Assembly: GCA_029433415.1 (NCBI GenBank)
Contig: JAQTIA010000003.1
Location: 682,001 to 746,000 of the forward strand
Direction of reading: 5' to 3'
Length of the DNA stretch: 64,000 nt
DNA from: Acetobacteraceae bacterium ESL0709
GTDB taxonomy: Bacteria > Pseudomonadota > Alphaproteobacteria > Acetobacterales > Acetobacteraceae
Numbering within the stretch: the stretch's first letter is position 1; every line of letters begins with the position of its first letter. Below, one piece after another: positions 29,199 to 41,189 of the stretch. Below the pieces are notes generated by a model. The model saw nothing but the letters and a program-made list of their open reading frames with translations. It was not told the DNA's origin and did no database searches. Made by a program: the position numbers and the translations under genes.

Positions 29199-30134
29199 GT
29201 GGGACAAAAAATTGAAAAAACCACTCCCGGGCTCTCTTTGCCTGCCGGAAAGACGGCCATACCCGCTTGTCCCCAAACAACGATCAGAAACCCTATTTTC
29301 TGTCGTGGCACAGGGCTCCATAGCGGGCGTGACATCACACTGAAACTGGTTCCACAACCCGCCAATAGCGGCATTCTTTTCCAGAGGGTGGATATCAGTC
29401 ATACTCCTCCATTTCGTCTCACGCCTGAATCCCTGAAAGGAGCCCGGCTTTCAACCATTATCGCTGATCCTGACAGACCGGAAATACAGATTGCCACGAT
29501 CGAACATCTTATGGCATCACTGCACGCTCTTGCCATTGACAATATCCTCATTCAGCTTGACGGCCCGGAAACGCCCATCTTTGATGGAAGCGCCCAGGAT
29601 TTTGCTTTTCTGCTCAGTTGCGCAGGACAGAAAGAACTTCCTGCTCCCAGACGATTTATCAAAATTCTCCATCCTCTCATCATCCGGGGGGAGAACGGCG
29701 CTTTTGTGTCCCTTAGCGCAAGCAAGAAACGGGAATTTTCTCTCAAAATGGCCATAGAGTTCAGCGAAACAGTCATTGGCTCACAAAAAATCGCTTTTGT
29801 ACTCAAACGTGAAGATTTTCTGAAAAATATCGCTTCCAGCCGAACTTTTGTCAGTCGTGATGAAATAGAAACATTGCACAAACAGGGCCTCGCCCTCGGC
29901 GGCTCCTTGGAAAATGCCCTTGTGGTAGAAGGCGATCATGTCCTTAATCCCGAAGGCTTGAGAAGCGCTGATGAATTCGTCCGCCACAAGCTGCTGGATG
30001 CGATCGGTGACAGCTATTGTATGGGCTACCAGATCATTGGAAAATTCGACGGCTTTAAATCTGGTCACGAATTGAATAATCGTCTTATAAAGGCTCTGGC
30101 AATGCATAAAGAAACGTGGCAGTTCATTTCCTGA
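29199..30134 (+). CDS. lpxC: UDP-3-O-acyl-GlcNAc deacetylase LpxC
   Basis: This 311-residue zinc enzyme carries out the committed step of lipid A synthesis. GTGLHSGRDITLKLVP near residue 38 is the family start. Zinc ligands are in TIEHLMASLHAL near residue 97 and RHKLLDAIGD near residue 265. The start codon is GTG, preceded by AAGGGA. It follows ftsZ by 166 bases, the usual neighbour in Alphaproteobacteria, so cell wall and outer membrane synthesis are linked here. Confidence 0.94.
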   Translation: MGQKIEKTTPGLSLPAGKTAIPACPQTTIRNPIFCRGTGLHSGRDITLKLVPQPANSGILFQRVDISHTPPFRLTPESLKGARLSTIIADPDRPEIQIATIEHLMASLHALAIDNILIQLDGPETPIFDGSAQDFAFLLSCAGQKELPAPRRFIKILHPLIIRGENGAFVSLSASKKREFSLKMAIEFSETVIGSQKIAFVLKREDFLKNIASSRTFVSRDEIETLHKQGLALGGSLENALVVEGDHVLNPEGLRSADEFVRHKLLDAIGDSYCMGYQIIGKFDGFKSGHELNNRLIKALAMHKETWQFIS

Positions 30135-30239
30135 AAATGAACTCTTGAGTCTGGAAAGGTCGTTATTCTAATGATAGAGGCGTTTTTATAATGACTGAGT
30201 CCCTCTTCCTCCAGTTACCTTCCATGCTATAAGGCAGTT

Positions 30240-31427
30240 ATGGTTAGCATCATCAAGCATCACGCTGCAAAGAACCCCTCCTTTCGTGCCCTGACCCTTG
30301 GTTTAAGCGGTCTGATGGGGCTGTCACTGCTCAGCGGCTGTGCCGATGATGCGGACAAACGCGTTCCCAAAACAACTGATGCTGAAACGCTTTATAACTA
30401 TGGCGTGGATTCCCTCCATGGCGGCGATTACAAGCTCGCCAGTGCTGAATTCGAGTCGTTACAGCAGAACTTCCCTTATTCAGGCTATACAGGGAATGCT
30501 GAGCTTCTTGAGGGCTATGCCTATTACCTCCAGGGGGAATATGCGCTGGCTGTCCAGCAGCTTGAACGCTACCTTCAGCTTCATCCTACCAGCCCGGATG
30601 CTGCTTACGCCTATTATCTGCGCGGCCTGTGCTATTACGAACAGATTGGCATTGTCTCCCGTGACCAGCTTGGTACGCTGGAAGCCATGGACGCCCTGCA
30701 GGAAGTCGTCACACGTTTCCCCCAGAGTTCCTACGCTCGTGATGCCCAGCTCAAGATCGACCTCTGCCGCGACCATCTGGCCGGCAAGGAAATGCTCGTC
30801 GGGCGTTTTTACGAGCGTGAGAAGGATTATCAGGCGGCCCTTGGTCGCTATCAGCGTGTCGTGCAGGACTTCCAGACAACCAATCACGTTCCTGAAGCCC
30901 TTGAACGTATCGTCGAAGTCAGCCTTCGTCTGGGTCTGAAGGACGAAGCCCGCCAGAATGCCCTTATTCTGGGATATAACTATCCTGACAGCAAATGGTA
31001 CCGTTACGCCTATAACAAGCTCAAATATAACGGTCTGATGACCAGGGACACACGCAAGCCCTCCTATAATGGGGGCAAATCTGATGATGGACGCAAGGCC
31101 ACTGGCCCCATGCTTCCTTCAGAGCAGCTTGCCGCAGCAAAAACCACACCTGTAGCCCAGATTGACATTCCGGCTCCCGGTCAGAAATCGGCGACACCTG
31201 TCATCATGCATTCGGGAACCAATAAAGCGGCCATGTCCCCTGTCATGCGGTCTTCCAGAACATCCTCTATGCAACAGCAAATTCCGGCGACTGCGAAAAA
31301 ATCATCCAGCCTGCCTCCCACCTCTCAAAGGAAAGAAATACCGAAGAAGAAAGGTGGAGGCGGTTTCTTCTCCTTCTTCGATCCCGTGGGCGATTTCTTC
31401 TCCAATATGTGGAACCGGATTTTCTAA
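30240..31427 (+). CDS. bamD: Outer membrane assembly lipoprotein BamD
   Basis: This 395-residue lipoprotein is a component of the BAM complex that inserts beta-barrels into the outer membrane. The signal peptide ends in a lipobox, SLLSGC, near residue 35. The TPR-like BamD domain spans about residues 45-265, with YNYGVDSLHGGDYKLASAEFE and LIIL-type helices; SSYARDAQLKIDLCRDHLAG near residue 165 is characteristic. BamD is usually about 245-290 residues. Here about 115 extra residues of basic, Ser/Pro-rich sequence follow, ending in a GGGGFFSFFDPVG segment. AAGG six bases before the ATG serves as ribosome binding site. Confidence 0.92.
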   Translation: MVSIIKHHAAKNPSFRALTLGLSGLMGLSLLSGCADDADKRVPKTTDAETLYNYGVDSLHGGDYKLASAEFESLQQNFPYSGYTGNAELLEGYAYYLQGEYALAVQQLERYLQLHPTSPDAAYAYYLRGLCYYEQIGIVSRDQLGTLEAMDALQEVVTRFPQSSYARDAQLKIDLCRDHLAGKEMLVGRFYEREKDYQAALGRYQRVVQDFQTTNHVPEALERIVEVSLRLGLKDEARQNALILGYNYPDSKWYRYAYNKLKYNGLMTRDTRKPSYNGGKSDDGRKATGPMLPSEQLAAAKTTPVAQIDIPAPGQKSATPVIMHSGTNKAAMSPVMRSSRTSSMQQQIPATAKKSSSLPPTSQRKEIPKKKGGGGFFSFFDPVGDFFSNMWNRIF

Positions 31428-31517
31428 AGTCCTGAAACGGAAAGGGACAGCATTTTCTGGCCCTGACCCGACATTCCTGCTGGACGGGGCTGGTCTCTGC
31501 GCTTTAGGGTAAATCCT

Positions 31518-35343
<3,826 letters not shown>

Positions 35344-35407
35344 AAGCGTTACCACTTCCTTCATCGGCTTTGTCGATCATTACGATAGACATAACCTTTT
35401 TGACAAT

Positions 35408-35449
35408 TTGATGTTCATCAAACACAAGCAATAAAAAAACAGGTAGAAT
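35408..35449 (+). promoter_or_regulatory. Perfect FNR-type box and promoter for the peroxidase gene
   Basis: TTGAT-GTTC-ATCAA at 35408-35421 is an exact match to the FNR consensus TTGAT-N4-ATCAA. A -10 element, TAGAAT, lies at 35444-35449. A start site seven bases downstream of it would put the box centre at -41.5, the class II activator position. This predicts induction at low oxygen. E. coli yhjA, the tri-haem peroxidase, is FNR-dependent, so the arrangement is consistent with the downstream gene. Confidence 0.75.
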
Positions 35450-35484
35450 AATTGCGATAAAATAATAAAGTGGAGGAAGTGGGC

Positions 35485-36903
35485 TTGAAACGTATAGTGA
35501 TCTCGCTGGTGGGCGCAGGCGTGCTGGCATATGGTGGCACTGTCGCCTTTCTACAGCATTTTGACCATGCGACGGCACCGGGCCTATCCGCAAATTCCCC
35601 CACGAACAAGGACCCCGTCGCCTTGGCCGCTTTCAAGTCAATGGATAATGCGCGCTGCGATTATTGCCACGCTACAGGCCGCGAGCTGCCCTTCTATTTC
35701 CACCTTCCCATTGCCAGCACGATTATGGGGAAAGACCTTCATCAGGGTCTGCGCCATTTCCGCGTTGAGCCTGTCCTGACCGCGTTTGAAGAAGGCAGAC
35801 CCCCTTCGGAAGAACAGCTCTCGCGTATTGAGGAAGTCATTACGCAAAACCGCATGCCACCCTCCCTCTATGTGCTGATGCACTGGCATGCACGCCTGTC
35901 CGAGGCCGAGCGCAAGGCCATTCTGGACTGGGTACAGGACACACGCCGTAAATATTACGCCAATACAGGCGCAATTGCCGCTCTGGCCGCCGAGCCTATA
36001 CGCCCTGTTCCCGAAAGTGTGCCAGTTGACCCGGCAAAAGTCGCTCTGGGGCGCAAGCTTTTTTTTGACAAGAAACTTTCGGGTGATAACACGCTGAACT
36101 GCGCAAGCTGCCACGGTCTGGACAAGGGCGGGGTGGATCATCTGGTCACGGCAACGGGGATTGGCGGCCAGAAAGGGCCGATCAACGTCCCGACCGTCTA
36201 TGACGCCTATTTCAAGATCGCCCAGTTCTGGAACGCTCGCGCACCTGATCTGGCGGCACAAGCGGCAGGCCCTGTCATGAATCCGGTCGAAATGGGGTCT
36301 CACGACTGGCCTACCGTCGCCAGCAAACTGATGGCAGATCCTGACTATGTACCGATGTTCCAGTCAGCTTTTGGCGCAGACGCACAGATCAACCAGCAGA
36401 CCATTACAGACGCGATTGCTGAGTTTGAGAAGACATTAATCACTCCTGACAGCCCCTTTGATGACTATCTGAAGGGCGATAAGAACGCGATTAGCGATCA
36501 GGCCAAACGCGGTTATGAACGCTTCAAGGCCATTGGCTGCTCAGGGTGCCATAGTGGCATTGGTGTTGGCGGCGGCGCCTACGAGGTCATGGGGCTTGAG
36601 GGCAATTACTTCAAGGATCGTGGCGGCAAGGAGACCGATGCTGACAAGGGCATTTACGCCATGGACCATAAGGAAGCGGATCTCAACCGCTTTGTAGTGC
36701 CGAACCTGCGTAATATCGCCCTGACAGCGCCCTATTTCCATGATGGCAGCGTCAAGACGCTGGATGAAGCCGTGCGCAAGATGGCGCGTTACCAGACACC
36801 GGATGCCAACCCGTCCGATCAGGACGTGGCAGACATTGTGGAATTCCTGAAAACCCTGACTGGCAAATATGATGGTCATGAACTGACTGACAGCGCAAAC
36901 TAA
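35485..36903 (+). CDS. Tri-haem cytochrome c peroxidase, YhjA/quinol peroxidase type
   Basis: This 472-residue periplasmic peroxidase reduces H2O2 to water. It has three CxxCH haem motifs: CDYCH (residues 58-62), CASCH (near 206) and CSGCH (near 352). Classical bacterial cytochrome c peroxidases have two. The extra N-terminal haem domain is found in E. coli YhjA and Aggregatibacter quinol peroxidase, which take electrons from the quinol pool. An N-terminal KR plus hydrophobic segment (residues 4-22) serves as signal or anchor. The likely start is TTG at 35485, eight bases after GGAGG; GTG at 35470 or 35479 is less likely. MauG-like enzymes are an alternative, but the tri-haem layout argues for peroxidase. 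Confidence 0.88.
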   Translation: MKRIVISLVGAGVLAYGGTVAFLQHFDHATAPGLSANSPTNKDPVALAAFKSMDNARCDYCHATGRELPFYFHLPIASTIMGKDLHQGLRHFRVEPVLTAFEEGRPPSEEQLSRIEEVITQNRMPPSLYVLMHWHARLSEAERKAILDWVQDTRRKYYANTGAIAALAAEPIRPVPESVPVDPAKVALGRKLFFDKKLSGDNTLNCASCHGLDKGGVDHLVTATGIGGQKGPINVPTVYDAYFKIAQFWNARAPDLAAQAAGPVMNPVEMGSHDWPTVASKLMADPDYVPMFQSAFGADAQINQQTITDAIAEFEKTLITPDSPFDDYLKGDKNAISDQAKRGYERFKAIGCSGCHSGIGVGGGAYEVMGLEGNYFKDRGGKETDADKGIYAMDHKEADLNRFVVPNLRNIALTAPYFHDGSVKTLDEAVRKMARYQTPDANPSDQDVADIVEFLKTLTGKYDGHELTDSAN

Positions 36904-36935
36904 ACAATCCATAACATAGCACCTGTCTGAAAGAG

Positions 36936-36975
36936 ACCCACCTGCATATTATAAACATGCAGGTGGGTTTTTTTA
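36936..36975 (+). terminator. Intrinsic terminator after the peroxidase gene
   Basis: A perfect 12-bp stem (36936-36947 with 36957-36968), nine-base loop and a run of T make a strong rho-independent terminator 33 bases after the peroxidase stop. Confidence 0.9.
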
Positions 36976-37186
36976 TAAAATCTGAAAAACAGGACAAAAA
37001 ATACTTGAGATATATGTTTTGATATGACACATTTTCATGCCATTTGGTCACTTTGTGACTTATCATAGTAATGACACTATATCTGAAACAGTTACAGGAT
37101 ATCCATAAAATGGAAACTGTGTCTATTCTTGATAAAATTAACCAGACAATAAACGCCAAGACTTATTCTTATTTTGAGAGATTCTC

Positions 37187-38097
37187 TAAGAGCCCTTTTG
37201 GGAAATCAGGACTGAACATTTCGGCGCAGCATAAGGCTTCCCATGGCGATGTGGATCATGTCCTCTGCTACGTCGATACGCTGCTCGTAATCTTTTACCA
37301 GTCGGCGCCGGCGGATCATCCAGCCGAATGTTCGTTCAACAACCCAACGCCTCAAAAGGATTTTGAACCCTTTTGCCGTATCTGAGCGTCGGATAATCTC
37401 AATCGTGAAGTCGAGAAAAGCAGCTTCGTCCATCAACTGTAAGTGATCATAAGCCCCATCGGCGAATAGATGCTTCACCCACGGCCAACGTTTGCGGATG
37501 GCATCCAGGATCATCTGTCCTTCCGCACTATCTGAAATATCGGCTGGTGTCAGCCGGACCAGAAGCAGTCGGCCATCCGTATCAACCGCAATATGCTGCT
37601 TGCAGCCAACGATCTTCTTTCCAGCGTCATAACCACGTTCTTTCGCATTAGGTACCTTGATACTCTGACGGTCTATAATGCCTCCTGAAGGACGGGCTTC
37701 GCGCTCCCCTGCTTCACGATCAAGCATCAGACAGACATCATGAATGGTCTGAAACAGAAAACGACGCATCAGCCTGCGGGACCACCAATAGACGGTCTGC
37801 CACGGACCAAAATGAACCGGCAACATTTCCCAACCACAACCTGAGCGGACAAGATAACGCAGCGCATTGATGATCTCACGAAAGTCAGTTGTCCGTTTTC
37901 GACCACGCCTGTGCGCAGGCGGCATCAGGGGAACTATCCGTTCCCATTCCTCGTCGGTCAGGTCAGAGGGATAACGTTTCGTCTGGCGCGTAATGGTGGC
38001 CATTCGGCCACGTTGTTATGGTGTCCACATCCACCATTTGAAACACGCATTATCACTCTTCAAAAGCATTCAGAGCAATTTTCCAAAAGGGCTCTAA
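37187..38097 (-). mobile_element. IS5-family (IS1031-like) insertion sequence with target duplication
   Basis: A 905-bp element at 37190-38094 is bounded by 17-bp inverted repeats beginning GAGCCCTTTTGG (left 37190-37206, right 38078-38094, one mismatch). Direct copies of TAA flank it at 37187-37189 and 38095-38097, the 3-bp TNA duplication typical of the IS1031 subgroup. It encodes one transposase. Ends, duplication and reading frame are intact, so the copy appears young and potentially mobile. Confidence 0.93.
37206..38003 (-). CDS. IS5-family DDE transposase
   Basis: This 265-residue transposase has an N-terminal DUF4096-type domain (PSDLTDEEWERIVPLMPP, residues 13-30) and a DDE catalytic domain. 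The acidic residues are in GIIDRQSIKVPNA (near 110), LFADGAYDHL (near 180) and VVERTFGWMIRRRRLVKDYE (near 230), the last being the IS5-family Y-(2)-R-like block. It reads as one frame without a programmed frameshift and fills the element. Promoter activity into neighbouring genes cannot be judged. Confidence 0.94.
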   Translation of the reverse strand: MATITRQTKRYPSDLTDEEWERIVPLMPPAHRRGRKRTTDFREIINALRYLVRSGCGWEMLPVHFGPWQTVYWWSRRLMRRFLFQTIHDVCLMLDREAGEREARPSGGIIDRQSIKVPNAKERGYDAGKKIVGCKQHIAVDTDGRLLLVRLTPADISDSAEGQMILDAIRKRWPWVKHLFADGAYDHLQLMDEAAFLDFTIEIIRRSDTAKGFKILLRRWVVERTFGWMIRRRRLVKDYEQRIDVAEDMIHIAMGSLMLRRNVQS

Positions 38098-38239
38098 GAA
38101 GCTTGCGATGGGTAGAGTAAAACTCTCCTTCCTCTGTCCGCTCATATAAGCGGTTATGACGCATAAGACGTAAAACTTTCAGGCACGTTATCAAAACTTC
38201 CTGAAGATTATGTCCTTATTCACGTTATATTCTAACAGA

Positions 38240-38270
38240 AACAGCGCGTATCATGCGCTGTTATTTTCTT
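38240..38270 (+). terminator. Hairpin followed by a T-rich stretch
   Basis: A perfect 8-bp stem AACAGCGC/GCGCTGTT (38240-38247 with 38255-38262), seven-base loop, then ATTTTCTT. It could terminate the gene that stood here before the IS insertion. No intact gene now ends before it. Confidence 0.6.
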
Positions 38271-38300
38271 GGAATACTTCCCAAAGCCCGTAATATTATA

Positions 38301-38797
38301 GGCTATGTGTCAAAAGCTATGAAGAAGGACTGGCCGAGCAGGATGAACTCGAGACACTGATTTATACCAGCTATTATGACATTGCCCCTGATAATTTTGA
38401 CTTTCTGCCCACGGGCAATCCTTATGGCCGCTATGACGGGGACGCACTGGATAATTACACTCTGGCCTCTATTACGATATTGGGTGTTGATAGTGACGTT
38501 CTTAATCAGGCCGACATCATGGAAGGCCGCGTCGTGGCACGGGAAAGACTTTCCCTTAAACAACCCTGCCCTTTACGTTACTGTGGTAACAGGCGCGGCA
38601 AGCTGGACGGAACCAGACACCTCCCTGACGCTTTACGTAAAACCCCATATAGCGAGCAGCGACAAGGAAGATGTCGATCTCAATAAAAAAGTAACGATAA
38701 CGGACAACCAGAAGAAAAAGACTGGAACGTCACCTATTCGGTCCAGCCTTTTATTCCTCCCGATCTCAGCAAGAATACCGATCAAAAAAGCGCCTGA
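38301..38797 (+). pseudogene. Frameshifted remnant of an unknown protein gene
   Basis: Coding-like sequence passes through three frames. It begins without a start codon as SYEEGLAEQDELETLIYTS, continues through FDFLPTGNPYGRYDGDALD and ILGVDSDVLNQADIMEGR, then shifts near 38540-38560 to a frame reading DFPLNNPALYVTVVTGAASW, and shifts again near 38700 to EEKDWNVTYSVQPFIPPDL before a stop at 38795-38797. At least two single-base frameshifts and a lost start make it non-functional as one protein. The sequence looks extracytoplasmic, but I do not recognise the family. It directly precedes the repeat protein and may have been its operon partner. Confidence 0.55.
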
Positions 38798-38880
38798 AAT
38801 TTATAGATCTCCGGCCCCTCAAGGACTAGAACGGCCGGAGATAACACAAGTCATAGATAATTCTCTTTGAGGATAAAGTT

Positions 38881-39426
38881 ATGAAACGTAAGATTTTGCT
38901 TCTGGGAGCCGTAATCCTGGTCTCTGGTAGTCTCATACGGCCATCTCAGGCCCAATGGTATACACCCGCCGGTTCTTCAGAGGAAATAGATTTGGCAACA
39001 GGTAAACCTGCAGCTGATATGGGGACGAAAAACTACGATCCTGAAAGATATAAGCGACATGATCTGTCTGTTCCTCATTCGGAACCGATCTTTACCAACG
39101 GTCGTCAGGTGGGACGAATTGACCAGCATGGCGAGGTTTATGATGACAGGGGCCGTTCAGTAGGTCTTATCGATCCTAAGGACGGCACCATCATCTATAA
39201 TGGCCGTCAGGCTGGTTACGTTGACGCCAATGGTGATATCCATGATGATCGCGGTCGTGTCGTTACCAGCAGCGGCTCCAACGGTAATGTTGTTATTGAT
39301 GGTCGCCAAGCTGGTCGCGTGGATAGCCAAGGCAGCGTTTATGACGACAGAGGCCGCAGCATAGGCCAAGTCTCCGCCGACAACAACGCCGTAGGCGCCC
39401 TCATGCTCCTTCAGAACCAGCACTGA
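38881..39426 (+). CDS. Secreted repeat protein with NGRQ-DDRGR repeats
   Basis: This 181-residue protein has a signal peptide ending RPSQA, with the mature chain beginning QWYTPAGS. From about residue 74 it contains three imperfect repeats built on the pattern NGRQxGxxDxxGxVYDDRGRxxG, at NGRQVGRIDQHGEVYDDRGR, NGRQAGYVDANGDIHDDRGR and DGRQAGRVDSQGSVYDDRGR, with intervening loops of about 13 residues. The alternation of polar turns and short beta-strands suggests a small beta-solenoid or beta-propeller-like stack. Function is unknown. GAGG eight bases before the ATG is a good ribosome binding site. The three repeats read in one frame and the gene is intact. Confidence 0.75.
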   Translation: MKRKILLLGAVILVSGSLIRPSQAQWYTPAGSSEEIDLATGKPAADMGTKNYDPERYKRHDLSVPHSEPIFTNGRQVGRIDQHGEVYDDRGRSVGLIDPKDGTIIYNGRQAGYVDANGDIHDDRGRVVTSSGSNGNVVIDGRQAGRVDSQGSVYDDRGRSIGQVSADNNAVGALMLLQNQH

Positions 39427-39803
39427 GCAATAACACTACAAAAAACAACCCCAAAGTGTGTTTTTTATAAGAGGATCTATCATCATATCATTAATATACC
39501 GAAATAAACTTTATCACTAATGATCAAAATTCGTTAAAGCTTTAACTGGATTCATCAAAAGCCGTTTGCCAGGAAAGACTATGAAAGCGATTTGTCACAA
39601 ACAAACAGTGACCAGATCGACACCTATTGATTGCAGGAACTTATTTTCGTGACAGACTATAATTCTACCTTCCCGTAGCACATTAAAGGACTGAGTCTTC
39701 CTTATTCCTGATCTGTTTTACTCCCAGCCTGCTCTCCATTTGCTGCAAAGAAACATGAGCAGGGATGGATTTATGGGTACAAAACAGGCTAAAATAAGGC
39801 TGT
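39427..39803. other. Intergenic region between repeat protein and CNNM gene
   Basis: About 375 AT-rich bases hold no credible gene. Just after the repeat protein stop, AAAAAACA and TGTTTTTT (about 39440-39470) could form a weak A-U hairpin terminator. No clear promoter is seen for the next gene. Confidence 0.35.
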
Positions 39804-41189
39804 ATGTCTTTTTTATCTGCGAATCTCCATCCCTATTGGCTTTTTGCCGTAGGGACTTTCTGTACACTGGTGCTGATCGGGATTTCCATTCTGATCTCAC
39901 TGTCTGAAATTTCCTTTGCGGCGGCCCGTGAATCACGTATGCGCGGCCTCGCCGAAGAAGGCGACAAGCGCGCCAAAGCCTTTCTGGCCCTGCGCCGTAA
40001 TAGCGGCAAGGTCATGACAGCCATTCAGATCTGCCTGAACGCTATGGGCATATTGGGGGGTATCGTAGGAGATTCCATGCTGGGTCATCCCCTCGGGCAC
40101 ATGCTTAGAGAGTGGGGGATGGCACCCGTTCTGGCACAGGAGTTCGGCTCGCTGATTGCCTTCTTTCTGGTCACAGGGCTATTTGTGCTCTTCGCTGATC
40201 TGCTTCCCAAAAGGGTTGCGATGAATGCGCCTAATCAGGTTGCACTTAAGGTCTCGTGGTTTCCTGCTCTGACGCTGAAACTGCTCTATCCAGCTGTCTG
40301 GATATTTTCCCATATTTCGGATGCCCTTTTACGCGTCCTGCACATTCCCGCTGCCCCTATGGTTGAACGCATGACGCCGGAAGATCTTCGCGCCGTTCTC
40401 GCTGCGGGCACAGCATCAGGTGTGTTGCTGGAGCAAGAACATCAGATGATCCAGAACGTCATGGCACTACAGGACCGCTCTGTGACTTCTGCCATGACCC
40501 CGCGTGACGAGATTGTCTATCTGGAAGTCAGCGAAAGTCTGGAAAGCCAGCGCGACAAGGTGCGCGTGCGTCCCTATTCGCGCTATCCGCTTTGCGATGG
40601 CGGGCTTGATCATGTCATTGGTTCTATCAGGGCGGAGGATGTTCTGGTGGCCATGGTTGACGAACCCGCTGCCAGCAAAACGGATAAGACTACACAAACA
40701 AGCCAGATCTTCCAGATGCGGCGGGACGTGCTGTCACTGCCTGATACGCTTAATTTGTGGGAGACTCTGGCGCAATTTGATACACATGGCGCCGGCTTTG
40801 CCTTGATCATCAATGAATATGGACTTGTTGTCGGATTGACCACCTATAAGGATATTATGGGTGCGCTGATGGACGGGCTGGCGAACCCCTTTGAAGAACA
40901 GGCCATCGTGCCGCGCGACAAGGATTCATGGCTGATTGATGGGGCTGCTCCAATTGGCGATGTTGTACGCGAGCTTGATATACCGCTTTTTGAGGATGGC
41001 CATAATGTCGATACGATTGGTGGTTTTGTCATGCACCGCCTGCGGCGCATGGCCCGCAAGGCGGATCGCGTAAAGGCTTCCGGCTTCTGTTTTGAAGTGG
41101 TGGATGTCGAGGGTTTCCGCATCAATCAGCTTCTGGTCACGCGGATTTCGGCACTTGATAGCCGAGAAAAAGAGCAAAGGAAAAGCTGA
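39804..41189 (+). CDS. CNNM/CorC-family membrane transporter, hemolysin-like
   Basis: This 461-residue protein has the CNNM (DUF21) transmembrane domain, with three to four membrane helices in residues 10-180 including LFAVGTFCTLVLIGISILISL and LIAFFLVTGLFVLFADLLPKR. Two CBS domains follow (about residues 215-350; MTPRDEIVYLE near 230), then a C-terminal CorC/HlyC domain (from about 370). Family members are linked to magnesium or cobalt efflux, or to other cation or polyamine-related functions (YfjD, YtfL, MpfA). AAGG four bases before the ATG is the ribosome binding site. The next gene starts at the base after its stop. The older name hemolysin is misleading. Confidence 0.88.
   Translation: MSFLSANLHPYWLFAVGTFCTLVLIGISILISLSEISFAAARESRMRGLAEEGDKRAKAFLALRRNSGKVMTAIQICLNAMGILGGIVGDSMLGHPLGHMLREWGMAPVLAQEFGSLIAFFLVTGLFVLFADLLPKRVAMNAPNQVALKVSWFPALTLKLLYPAVWIFSHISDALLRVLHIPAAPMVERMTPEDLRAVLAAGTASGVLLEQEHQMIQNVMALQDRSVTSAMTPRDEIVYLEVSESLESQRDKVRVRPYSRYPLCDGGLDHVIGSIRAEDVLVAMVDEPAASKTDKTTQTSQIFQMRRDVLSLPDTLNLWETLAQFDTHGAGFALIINEYGLVVGLTTYKDIMGALMDGLANPFEEQAIVPRDKDSWLIDGAAPIGDVVRELDIPLFEDGHNVDTIGGFVMHRLRRMARKADRVKASGFCFEVVDVEGFRINQLLVTRISALDSREKEQRKS

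Larger units (their letters stand above)
37111..38149 (+). pseudogene. Small ORF interrupted by an IS5-family insertion
   Basis: Starting at ATG 37111, an ORF reads METVSILDKINQTINAK and continues to TYSYFERFSK, where the insertion element begins. If the element and one copy of its target duplication are removed, the frame continues on the far side as KLAMGRVKLSFLCPLI and stops at 38147-38149, giving 43 codons. I do not recognise the product, and it may be only the remnant of a gene or not coding at all. The upstream sequence has a perfect GTCAC-TTT-GTGAC dyad at 37047-37059. Confidence 0.3.

Noticed and set aside
37047-37059. GTCAC-TTT-GTGAC dyad upstream of the interrupted ORF
   Set aside because: Perfect but short, with no promoter identified and no intact gene downstream. 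Too little to call an operator.
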